From Lingula anatina (taxonomy: Eukaryota; Brachiopoda; Lingulata; Lingulida; Lingulidae): DNA of 64,000 bases. The position numbers and the translations under genes are program-made. The notes under the pieces were generated by a model. It was given only the letters and a program-made list of their open reading frames with translations, was not told the origin of the DNA and did not search any database. The stretch lies in NCBI RefSeq assembly GCF_001039355.2, contig NW_019774081.1:223269-287268 (forward strand), given 5' to 3'. Below, piece by piece: positions 47,097 to 58,861 of the stretch (its first letter is position 1; each line of letters opens with the position of its first letter).

Positions 47097-50000
47097 ATGG
47101 GCCGAACTTGGAGACAAAGAAATATGAAGAAACAGAGGCCTGCATCAAAACACTCTGTTAGTTTAAATTATGTATTACTGTTTAAGTGGTTAAAAAGTAA
47201 CGGTTTTAGGTGTAGGAAACTTCAGCCAGCTGAATTTCATGGTAGGTAGTTTTATATTTAATGCTTTTTTGCCGAATAAAAAATTTTAAAATACCCATGT
47301 CTTGACATTTTTTGATGGAATCTCAGACTGAAAAAACCAGGCCATTTTACTTTTTCGGTGAAATGGCAGGTTGAAAGGATTCATGTGCTGGCAGAACTTA
47401 AGTGTCAAATTTAATGGACAGATGCAACATAGACTTACATGGATTCATTCATAAGAACATTCCAAAACCATTCTGATTGGATTTTTTTCTCAGAAGTTAT
47501 GAAGATTTTTATATTGGCATTTTCAAGGTGAGAATTTCAATTCCCAAGGGTCTGATGTCCTGTGCCTGATGCATTTCCTGTTATCCACAGTAACAGTAGT
47601 ACATTATAAAAAATGTCGGTGATCATGCCTTAAATCATTATGCAATATTGTACAAAATTTATTTTTAAAAACATATTTTGTACACTATTCAGTATTTTTA
47701 GACAGGTTTGATGTCAATGCTTCTATCATGTTTGCGTTTGGTATGTCCTTCCATTAACAGCTTTAATTACTGCCTTGTTTTATATGTTAAACTCCACCTT
47801 TTATCATATTTGAAATTCTGCTGTTTAAGCTGTTGAAGGTCTGATTATCCATAATGAGATACATAGCAACTATATGAGTGTAATTCAAGTTTTTTTGAAT
47901 GTCAGGTTTTCATTGAGATTTGGCTAACAGATTTTTTTAAAAATTTATTTATTCATTTTTTTAGATACTGGAAGAGGTTTGCTGACCTTGAACAGTATCC
48001 CGTCTGGAAAATGTATTATTTCACTTCCTGGGAGACTGTTGATTACTTCTCAGACTGTGATGGCAAGTGATCTGGGTGCTGACATACAGAGGTAAGATTC
48101 GGTGCTTTTTATTTTTCCTCATTTTAAAAAATTGATATAGATTAATAATATTATTCATTACCTTAGGGAGTTCTTGACATGAATATAAATTAACGATGAG
48201 GACTACTAAAACAGTTAACAGGGTGACCCCCCCCAAAAAAACAGAACCCATAAAAATTTTAATAAAACCTACAAAGGTCCATCAAATTTTGCTACTGAAA
48301 TCGCTCTCTCAGGCTAGGGAGTCATCTGATGTGTGGGAGTGGCCCAATCTTGCTGGAAACACTGTCCATCTTGATCTATCCCTCTAAATCGTTCCAGTGA
48401 TGTCCAAAACTTCCTCAGCACTGCCACATAGCGATTTTAGGAGAGACTGATCAGCAGGAAGTGTGATATTGAGTGAGCACGGCATTCACTGGACTTGAAC
48501 CTCCCCCAGATTATTTTCTGTGGGGTATCTCAAAGATAAAGTGTACCAGAACAACCCTCATATGATTGGTGAACTGTGGGGAGCAATCACAGCAAATATC
48601 AGTGAAATCCCAATGGAGAAATGTGTTTGAGAAATAGACAATTTTTCGCAACACGTGCAAGTGTGTTTCCAATGCCTAGGAAGCCATTTTGAGCATATTT
48701 TTAAAAAGAACTTTTATGCAAAGCAACCAAGAAAACTGAAACTTTGGGTAATAATCGTGCACATATTGAAGTTAAAGTCCAGCAAATTTCTTGAAATTTG
48801 ATAGACCTTTATAGGATTTATTTAAAATTTTATGTTTTTTTTTTTGGTGGGGGGGGGCACCCTTTATTTACCTCTCAGCCTAGGTTTTGAATGAAAACCT
48901 CTCCATAAACATATTTTTTTCCAGATACATACCAAGACTTTCACCTCTACTAGCTCTGTGCATTTACTTAATTAATGAACAGCTGAAAGGAGTGGACTCA
49001 TTTTGGCATCCTTATATCCAAGTTTTACCCACTGACTTTACCACACCAGTGTACTATTCACAAGAAGAACTTCAGTGGTTGCCAACAAGAGCTAGACAAG
49101 CCGCTATGGAACAAATTCAGACAGTTACAAGGCAGTACCTGGAGTTAAAAGAATTTATGTCAAATATTATAAAAAGCCATCAAAAATTGGCAGAAACATT
49201 TAGCTATGAACATTTCCGCTGGGCTTGGTGTGTAGTTAATACAAGATCAGTATACATGCTCCAACCTAGATGTCAATTTTTGTCTAATGAAATTGACCAC
49301 TATGCTTTAGCACCATATCTGGATTTGTTAAACCATTCTGTGGATGCTAAGGTACATGTAGAACATAAAGGATTGTTTGTACTTAGCATCATTTAGCACA
49401 TTCTGTGCTCAAGCTAACAATATACTTGTCTTGTTATTTGTAATTAACAGATACATTTCCCAAAGGTAGTTTGCTCTACTTTTTCTGGCTGCAGTAAAAA
49501 AACCCCAAAAAAGTTACTAGTTTATTTCATATGATTTTCCTACAATATTTTAATTGATGAATTTCAAATGAATTATGTCTGTATTTTTTCCATCTCATTT
49601 ATAAAGTTTGTGTGTTCAGATGAGTTACTACTTCTTTCTCCTTGATTCCAGGTAGATGCAGGGTATAATTATGATACAAAACGCTATGAAATTATCACCT
49701 GGACTGCATATAGTAAATATCAGCAAGTGTATATTAACTACGGACCACATAATAATACAAGACTGCTGGTTGAGTATGGTTTTGTCTTACCATCAAATTG
49801 TCACAATGCTGTTCAGTTTGACTTAGGTTTGTATAAGATAGGCAGGAGAGCTGCATATGGTATTTGATATAAAGTAACAATAGTTCAAAATATTGAAAGA
49901 TGTTTTGAAGCTTCTGAACTCTCCATATTTCTTCATATTGATTTGTGTGCTGGTACCATCTGTTGAACACAGTGTAAACAAAACCTTGGAAAACCTTAGG

Positions 50001-51639
50001 AAGGGTTGAAAGTGAAGAAGGAAGACAATTATACTGTTCTTTAAATAAATGTTAAGGTTAAAATTGTATAAGTGATTAGTATATTTTTCATTCTGGATAA
50101 TGATCAGTAGAGAATATTGAAATCATCAATTTTTTTAATCAAGGATTCCTTGGTTAATGTAATTTATTTTTGCATGTGAGAGTTTTTTGTATACTAGTTA
50201 TCACAGACAGTACATTTTTTTTACTTGCAGATCAAATAAAAAGCAATCCTATGTTCAGTTCCATCAACTCCTCTGATAAAAAGTTGGATTTTATTAGAGA
50301 ACATAAGTTGCAAAGGTGAGGAAGTTGCCATTAGTGGTATAAATTAATTTTCTGACCAGCTAGCATACTGTTTTGCATCAAAACTTTTAGTTCGTTTTAT
50401 ATCATCATCTATTTGAAAGGTTTAAGATTTCACTGTACGTAAGATTAAATGTACAAATATATAATAAGTGTTTCTGCTGAATTTCAGTGACTTATCCTGT
50501 TTAGAAGATGGTTTATCATGGAATCTGATTAAAACTTTACAGATCCTTTCTTCCCCAAGTCCATGCTTGTGAGTGAATTGTGTTAGTTGTGCAGTATGTC
50601 CATTCTTTTCATTGTGTGAGGTATCTCTGTACTATTTCTCCTTCTCAGTTGCTAATTTGATATGTGAGGAGCCTTTGGGTTATCTATTATCTCCATGTTG
50701 AAGAATACATACAGAGAGATAAGATATCTATATATTTATCTACATGTCATCTCAAACAAAACAGTGTTATAGTTTGTGTGATGAAATTGCTGACATTGTA
50801 GAAACTTAACTGATCAAAATTTAACTGCCTGTGGAGCTGTTTGTGGTTTAGATTATTCATACATGAAAGTAAGTCTAACTTGTACTATGTTGTTAAAGAA
50901 GCTGATAACCTAAGTTATGTGAACTTGTGTAACAGCATAGTTGTTCTTACTCTAGGGAAGAATGGAAAAGGATATTATTTGAAGAAAGCACAAATCTGAC
51001 ACTAATAGTTAGGGATTTTGCCATTAGTTTTTTAAATTGGGCCTTGCAGCAGTACCCTACTAAGGTAATGTAAAGAAACCCCCATAGTGTGTGGTCTATT
51101 ACCTCTGTTCTCTCTGTTAAATGTGATGCTTATTTTGTCTTCATCACATTTTCTTGGTCTGTTCTATATTCATATCTCTACTGTAAATGTTGATCCATGT
51201 GTTGTTACTTATATATACTCCTTGTCCTTAGTGGGGTAAACTGTTTTAACATTGCCATAAAATTTAAGTGTCAACTTGATCCAGTCAAGAAGTTAATTTG
51301 TGTACGAAAACAGCAATAGGGTTGCCTGAAGGCTTACCCACCAATGAGAGGTTTTACAGGCATTTAAAAAAATGGTTGTCTGCTTCCATTTGTGGGTCAC
51401 CATAACATTTTTTTTAACCTACGCAAATGAGGACTGAGTCAGACAAATTCATTATTACACAGTATGTTTAATTTTCTCACTCTTTCAATTTTTATGTATT
51501 ATTATTTTTTTTCTTTTTCCAGGATGAGCAGTGTTGCCCAAATTTTGAACTTTCTTTAAATCAACAGATGTGTATGACACTGACTTTACAGGAAAAAGAA
51601 ATAATAAATCAAACACTGGATGCTTTACAGTCAGGATGA
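47097..51639 (+). CDS. SETD4: SETD4, SET-domain lysine methyltransferase
   Basis: Eight exons join in frame to 1266 nt (421 aa; human SETD4 is about 440 aa): 47097-47241, 47965-48091, 48925-49351, 49652-49826, 50231-50315, 50488-50568, 50956-51064 and 51523-51639. All have GT-AG borders. The start MGRTWRQRNMKKQR is basic, as in the family. The SET domain opens with the cofactor-loop motif TGRGLL, runs through SPLLALCIYLINEQ and the long inserted helix region, and has FRWAWCVVNTRSVY, APYLDLLNHS (the NHS motif) and INYGPHNNTRLLVEYGF. The last exons form the Rubisco-LSMT-type C-terminal helical domain (EEWKRILFEES, QEKEIINQTLDAL). SETD4 methylates histones (H4K20 in Artemia diapause cells; other targets reported). 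No key residue is missing, so it should be active. Intron 2 carries a mariner-like remnant. Confidence 0.93.
48218..48864 (+). mobile_element. deleted mariner-like element in SETD4 intron 2
   Basis: The ends read ACAGGGTGACCCCCCCC and, inverted, AAGGGTGCCCCCCCCC, with TA on both sides (48216-48217, 48865-48866). The inside keeps the 3' part of a transposase: GYLKDKVYQNNPHMIGELWG followed by AITANISEIPMEKC, typical of the region after the last catalytic residue. Upstream, a frameshift splits LDLNLPQIIF. At 647 bp it has lost most of the gene and cannot move on its own. Confidence 0.8.
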
Positions 51640-53265
51640 ATGGAACCATTCACATAGAAATCAGAATGTCATATCAGTTTTACAGCTTGTAAGGATTTGA
51701 GCAAGCTTGATGTTCGTTGGGAAGTTAAGATTTGGTACATCTTTGTTTTCAAAGTGAGGTGCATTTTATTTTTGTTACCAAATTAGTCAAAGTACCGACA
51801 TTCAGAAATGCCACTTATATCTAGATTTCTTAAGATTTTTCATTTGAACTTTATTATTTACAGCAGGGCCGTAGCCTGAGCAAAATGCCAGGGGGGGCAG
51901 TAAGCGGATACGAGGGGGCAAAGCCCCCGAGGGGGGAGGGGGTGTCCCCCTACCACGGTGTGGAAAATTCCATTTCCGGGGGGGGCAACTGCCCCCCCTG
52001 CCCCCCCGGAGGCTACGGCCCTGTACAGTCAATATAAATGTATTCTGATAATCTTTATCCGTGTGTCTTTGTCGGTGTCTGACACATTTGTTCACCCCAT
52101 AACTGTCAAACCACCTGGTCATTTCAGTTTCTAAAAAAACGCAGTTAAACTGATTTTATGCACTTTGCTTATTACTTTAATGTTGTATGTCATTTTGTGA
52201 TAAAGGGAGACATTTCTGTATCATTCTCTGTTTTAGTCACTGGTTGTTGAGAGGAAAAATGGTTAATATTTTAAGTTTCTCAACTTTTAACTTGCCTAAA
52301 CATCATCGATTATGTTTTAATTTGCTTTAAGTTTGTATGTGTGCCATCTTTGATGTCAACAGTTTTTTCTTATTTTTAATATATATATATATTTAAATAT
52401 TATCCAGATTGTTAGTTATTTTATGTAAAGAGGGGTTCAATTGGTAATTGTATTTGTGAGGACTCTACCAAGTTCCATTAACTTGTGAATGAACAGCTAA
52501 TAATACAAACAACCCAGAAATTTTGTGTAATTATTTTATTAAAACCAGAATGGTGCCCTCGGTGAAGTAGACACCTTCCCCTAATTACAGACTATGTGGT
52601 GAATTCCACACCTTCAGTCAGCATGGATACACCGTTAATTTCTGTTTTAGGCAACTGAGGTGGTAATCTAAGTTGAACAAAAAATTGAATTGTTTACACT
52701 GGAATTAACGGGACTATTCCAATTTTTCTCGAATTAGTATTGCACTTCTCTCGCTTTCGTTTGCGGTATTTTCTTACTGGTAAAGTGGAAACCAATACAG
52801 CAAAAACGTCAGACTTGATGTTAGAATTGCAAACGATGTACGTTGGGAAACATTAGTGGCTGCCCAACAAAACAATCTGTTGGCATAAAAAGGGATATTT
52901 TTTAACGTTCCAAAATGTGCCTTTCAAAATCTCTTGACGTAAAAAGGGCCCTTTTTAAACGTTCTAAAATGTGCGCGCAACAGGCCTACCAACTTATCCA
53001 CCATAATGCTTATCATAACTATGACATTACCATTTTTTCATGGTATGTCAGAACATGATATCGCCACAAACACTGATCGGTTTTGTGTTCACTATGAAGC
53101 ATTTTTAAAGCCTAGGAAACGAACAAAAGCAACCAAAATCCATTAAATCCATTGTGCCATTTCAGAAAGATCAAATCAAATACTCACTGGCATATCCGCA
53201 TACTTTTGCACTCTAATATCGAAGTGATTCTGAACTTCATAATTTATTTCTGTTCAGATTTAGAT
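51640..53265. other. convergent intergenic region, SETD4 and FReD 3' ends
   Basis: It holds the 3' UTRs of two genes pointing at each other, one MITE (51864-52023), and non-coding DNA including a TA run (52380-52392). No other gene is seen. Confidence 0.6.
51864..52023. mobile_element. GC-rich MITE with CAGGGCCGTAGCC ends
   Basis: 160 bp with perfect 13-bp inverted ends CAGGGCCGTAGCC / GGCTACGGCCCTG, flanked by TACAG on both sides (51859-51863, 52024-52028). The interior is G- and C-run rich. The open frame across it on minus, rich in Gly, Arg and Pro, is a by-product. Confidence 0.88.
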
Positions 53266-56200
53266 CTATCCTCTAGTACTTTCCAAGGGTCTGATTTTCA
53301 TTAGGGATTTAACCACATTTACGTCGGCCCACTCCATTCTTCCAGGTCCCTTACCGTGGGGCAGATTTATATTGCCGCCGCAATTTCCAAACCACCATCC
53401 CCCTCTATAGAGACCGGCACAGCTCCCATAATACCACGAATCATAATCCTTGTCCAAGGTGGAGAATTCCAGGCCATCGTACGGTTCTAGCCCATCTTTG
53501 TAGTTGGTGTCGGATAGGGTTCCAACAGAGATACGGAAGTGGTTTGCCTCGTCTTCTATCTTAAAATTGTCGTATTCGGCATAGTACCACTTTCCGAACG
53601 ACGCCTGAGCTTCCACACGTAATTTCATTGGCCGTGCGGCGGTCAACATGTGCATGGCTTCCAGACCAATCCAGTATTCACCAGAAACGTTTCCAAAACC
53701 AGCAAGGTAGTCGCCATAGTCTCTGAAACGGAAATAAAAATTAAAATGCATGTACCATTCCGGAAAAAGGCATCATTCCTAGGCCCGTCCAAGGCACAGA
53801 AGCAAATTTACGTAGTGGCGTCCGGTTCATTCAGGTTCATTCGTTCTCCGAAAAAGATGTTTCGGCTTCACACGGAGAGGAGGATCTGTGTTTTGTAGGG
53901 TAGAGGTTTAATTCATTCAGAAGAAATTTCATGCAGACTACGTATATATAATGAAAAAAGTTCCATATGCAACGCACAAATTACCTGTAAAAGTCTACTT
54001 TTCCTTCAAATCGTCTTTGTAGTACAGTCCACCCCGAATCGCAGTAAGCTACGAATCCATATTGGGAATCCTCCGGCTGTAATGTGTATATGCCAGGTTT
54101 TTTCATTCCCTGGTCAAATGCAGATTGGCAGTCTGTAACGTTAAGGTGAAAGCAGACGGTCATTAATTTTAAAAAATGTTCTTGGGAAGGAGAATTTAAT
54201 TTTTTAACAGAATGAAAAAAAACTCAGCGGGACCGAAACTGAGTGCGGTTTCATATACGATACATTATTTCTGCAAAGTGATTCAAAGAATTTTAATTTT
54301 CTGGTATTTTTCTGGCAGACAAAAGTCCAACCGCCGCCTCCTGTATGTGTGTTTGTAATACAGTGTAATTGTTTCCTTTTGCCATAGAAATTAGAGTCAG
54401 ACTGGACTTTTGTATGCGCGTATAAACCCCTGAATCCCATCAAGTGCATGGATATCAAAATTAATAAAACATGTTTTGAATTTTAACTGCCCATCTGATT
54501 TGGCATCCAGCGGTGAAAGAACGGATCGTAGTTAGACTTGCTGACACGCATTTCTTTCTCTGTGAAACTGTTCACACAGGCATCATGTCTCAGTAAAACT
54601 GCTAATGGCAACCCCCATTGCATAGGAACATTTTTTCTCACAACCGCGCCATAAGACTAAACCGAACGTGCCAAAAGGCAGTGAAATGGTGATACAGCAT
54701 TTGTTTGTGAACGGTTTACTTTCAGGTTGAATCATACAGGATGCTTTTTGTGCTTTGTTGGCAACAGTTGCGTCTCGTGTATTCCCGCCCGCATCGAATG
54801 TCGGCTGTAAGAGCTAATTTGCCAAAAATTAATTTGGGCGGGGATTGGAGACCAACATAATCTTACATGAAGTTTGAATTGATTGAGGCAGACTGGTAAT
54901 TTTATCGACAAAACAAACATCTATATTTTACAATTAGATATCGTTTACGTGATTTGATCAAACCTGTCATAACACTTTTACGTTAACCACTAATTCTCAA
55001 ACCGGCAAGAAACGGGATTTTCCCCTCCATAATGAAAATTCATCTAACTTGGTTGCATTTGGAACATCTCCCATTACTGTAACGAACGGCTTCCGTTTTT
55101 CCAGACTCCGCCCTACCTGTCCTAATTGCAATGTTACCACCAAAAACATTTGGCAGCTGGCTTCACACCTCTGTCCTACTGTCAAGACTTGTTTTAATTA
55201 TACATTCACTGCGCCGAATTTAGGTTGAAATGCCATTTACCCACTAATATGTGGACACTTCGTCGTGTCTTACCAACATCAAAAGCTAAAAGATCTTATC
55301 CGAGCTTTCTTTTAATTCAGCACACTTTTCAATGGTAGAACCGAAATTTATATGTCTTTCACAACAGTCATGTTTTGTTTCTGACAGATGCTATCAAGGT
55401 GAAGTGTCCAAAATAGAAAAGGTAGGCAGAGGCCAAGACGAAGGGAAGTTGGTTCACATTTGAGAATATCTAAAATGACTTTTTAACATATATGGTTACA
55501 AAAAAATCTGCACTATTTCCGCTGTTTTGAGCATAGAATAACAAAGGAAGTGTTGAATTGGTGGGGATATCAACAGAATCTGAATATACAATAGAAGCAA
55601 CTAGTACATTTAGAGATGGTGGTTCGTATGCTTTCTTCAGATTATGTCTGTCCTATAAACTACAGTATGTGGGCGTAAATATTGCAATCTCGTCTCAACA
55701 ATGATTAAAAGGTCAGGTGGATCTAAAGTTCTGATGTATAACGTCTTTCACTTGAATTGTAATTCAATTTTTGCCCATCATACAGTTTAAAAAGAAACAA
55801 ATATTCAAAATTTAAACAAGTTACGATTGGGAGGAGACACTTATTCGACATCTTTCTATGCATAGTCTGTTCTTTTAAAAAGAGTGGCTCCATTAGATGC
55901 AACAGGACTCAGATGTCGTGTTTGCAAGGTTTGGAGGACCTGGCATTTTGTGCAACCTTGAAATTGCTGAGTGTTTTGATTTCTTAGAATGTTTTTAAGT
56001 TTAAAATGTCATTGATATGGCAACTGTTACGAATCTGTCACAAAATAACAACACGTCGTTATATGCGTAACCCCCTTCTACCCTGATATCATTTAGGTGA
56101 ACTGTTACCATGCATAGGCCTACGCGATCTGCTGAAAGATTTTACTGAATTTTTCCGTGCTTTTTTACCGTCTAACAATTGTAAATTTGTACCGTGTTGA

Positions 56201-58861
56201 TACCCATTTAAATTCCTTTAAATGACATCACTTGAATACTATTGAGGACTCCTCCCTTTCTTCATAACATATCCAATGCTTAGAAAGATTTTTTAAAAGG
56301 CGATATTTTGAAAAATGAGAAGTGGTCTGAAGCCGTTTCAGTGAAAACTGTTCATGGGCCGAATAGAAACAGGGCTCGAATCAGATTCACATTAGCAGGT
56401 GCGATACAAACTGTGTAAATCATGAAACAAACCGCATAAGAGACAGTTACTGCTTTAAAAAAGGCGTTTTGAACGGAATAGGCGTGTGCTTGCAACCCCT
56501 CGGCGTTCTCCCTCTGAAATCTCCTAGTGATCCCCGAGATAGCGGCTAGCACGGTCAACATACAGGTTGATTAATCGAGGGACAAAACTGGCTTTCATGC
56601 CTCGTGCAAATGTTGCACTCAAAGCCATGATTTAGTCGAAAAGGTACTTAATGCAGCCTTAATTGAGAGCGCGTTCAGATGCAGCATTGGCCAAAAAAGC
56701 TGATCCACTAACACTTAAGAACTAACAGCCTTCATTAAATGCACACAGGTTGAGGAAAATGTCCGTTCAAGTAAAAAAAAAACTGAAGTTTGGTAGCGAA
56801 GTAATTTTTGCAATGTTTTCCCATCTGATTTTAACTAATGACAAATTTTCCTTAAAGAATTCCTGGGAGCCTACTACCATGAAAATGTTCTCAATTAAGT
56901 AAAGTGTGTTGTGTATTATCCAGAATGTCTGGAAACGTGACAGCAATCAATCCACCAGAGTAAGTTTATAACCCCTGTTAGAGAAATGGCTAAACTTTTA
57001 TAAATTAGATTTGTCTGGCACAACACTTTTTGTTGGCTGTACAAACCAAAATCGACGGAGAGCGCTTGTAGTCCTGATCACCTCAAATAGAGGACTTGTT
57101 TACAGCTTCAGGAATTTAACAATAATGCTTTTAATATGTTGAGATGAAAGCTGGTTGGGAACCATCTCCATCAAAAGAAATTTATTTTAAAATCATTAAG
57201 AACAATCAGTTACTTAACGAGTTTCCGTGTGCGTGTTGCTCAGGAATGATTTGTTCCATTGTTGGGCTTTTTCAAAAGAAAGCTACATGCTTTGTTTTCA
57301 CCCATTTTCTCCTCGGATAATATAAAATCCGTTCAGAAACTATTCCTACGAGATGTGGCTACCAGTAATTTAATATGATACAAATAATTAAGCAGGGTAA
57401 GAAAATAATAAAATTACTTTCCTTTTAAATTTTCAACTTTCTGACATCCCAGTTTCATAATATGAAATCTAATGTAATATTGACTGTTCTGGCGTATACA
57501 TGAGCAAAGACACAAAAACTTGTCTGCGGATTGTCTTATTTAATGACTGTATTCAACACTTACCCAAGAACGAAAAATATCCTTGGCATTGGTTCATAGT
57601 GAAGTCTCTCATACAAAACAAAGTCAGTTCATTACCTATCCGCACTATTACTGATATACTTACAGAAAAGTAGAAAAAGACATTACGTGGTTACGTAGGC
57701 GCCAAACCAGACAGCCATTCAGACTGATCTAACTTTTGGCTTTTGAGTGCGTGGTAAAATTGTAAAAGTATACAGCAAAAACACTTATTTGACAGATGTT
57801 ATCGAATGCGTCTGAATTTTTCTCTTTCTAACAGACGTTCAATCCAACGTTCTTTTTCCAGCCAAACTGTAAATTGGGGGAACATTCACTGGGTTTTTTG
57901 ACGTTGAAACAGATGGTGAATTTTTTGTTCCGTGTTGGTGGAAGTTCAAGGGGTGGGGAACGGTTATAAGAAAGTACTTGATCATTAGTGATATGCCTCG
58001 GTGATGTATGCAGGGCTTGACCTTAAATTAAGTCTGATAACTGACCGCAAACTCTGGACTGTAACTTGTAAATAGTTAAAGAGTTAAAACAGCTCACCTC
58101 CTTTGATTGTATCCGGAAAGATTTCCCTGATCGGATCGATTCCCTCTGGTTTGAACAAGGGTTTGAAGTTTGGCATACTAATGGCCTCCTTCCATCTGTC
58201 TGTCTGTTCTTTTACCTCTGCCAGGAGCGAGGCGAGTTGATCATAGGACCGCTTAACGCTATTTATTTCCAGGCGCAGATTTTCATTGTCTTCTTTAAAT
58301 CTAGAAAATGTAACCTAGATTGTCATTTTTTCTTTGTCTTTTCTTATCTTTCGCGTAGAATCATTAACCAAAGCAAGAAGCAATTTGTGGTCAGTTGTTA
58401 TTCCTACTTAAAGGACATTTAACTGTTTTTAACAAATGATATCTCAAAATGTAGGCATTGTCTCAAAAGGTTTGAAATTACTCGACACAAACAACCCTAT
58501 TAACTTTTCTCCTTTAAAACGTCATGAAATTGTTGGTGCTTAACAACCCTCAAATCGTCAGTGTCGAATATATGGTCACTTGGGCGAAGGAATAACTGAA
58601 AAGAGCTAATTAATGTGGTACTTACCTCTCATTCTGCTGTTCCAACGTTTGAATAGCTTGTTCCAGTTCCTGGGATTCACACTGGGGCTTGAGTTCTCGC
58701 CCGGGGATATTAAATGTAAAACTGCACTGGTCAATTTTGGGCTTATTATCAAGGTAAGACTGGGTAGCAACAACTGGTAGAAGAAGAAGAAAAAACAGAC
58801 AAATTGCTGCCATTCTTACTAGTGAAATCACATTAAGTTTAAGCAACCCCGTTCGACCCAA
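53266..58861 (-). CDS. secreted fibrinogen-related (FReD) protein with coiled coil
   Basis: Four exons join in frame to 1044 nt (347 aa): 58861-58626, 58300-58098, 54132-53985 and 53722-53266. Exon 1 has a signal peptide; the second Met gives the more typical leader (MAAICLFFLLLLPVVATQS), so the start may be 58813. Next come two cysteines (IDQCSF, PQCES) that could link subunits, and a coiled coil over exons 1-2 (LEQAIQTLEQQNE, LRLEINSVKRSYDQLASLL). Exons 3-4 form the fibrinogen C-terminal domain: DCQSAF, GIYTLQP, YCDSGWTVLQRRFEG, DYLAGFGNVSGEYWIGLEA, LEFSTLDKDYDSWYYGSCA, GGWWFGNCGGNINL and MKIRP, with the four usual cysteines. The calcium-loop acids are partly kept (DKDYD). Architecture resembles angiopoietin-like proteins and ficolins; invertebrate members are often pattern-recognition lectins. 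Which role applies is not shown by sequence. Intron 2 is about 4 kb. Confidence 0.9.
54133..58097 (-). other. large FReD intron 2, no internal gene seen
   Basis: About 4 kb of AT-rich DNA. The short open frames have no family features. No clear transposon termini were found by eye. Confidence 0.55.

Noticed and set aside
50802-50868. Candidate extra SETD4 exon (LNLTDQNLTACG...) with good splice borders
   Set aside because: Including it puts the next exon out of frame. Joining 50568 directly to 50956 keeps the frame and gives a segment that fits SETD4 (LSSPSPCL then EEWKRILFEES).
51802-52122. Gly/Arg/Pro-rich minus-strand open frame
   Set aside because: It is the GC-rich interior of a 160-bp MITE with clear inverted ends and flanking repeats.
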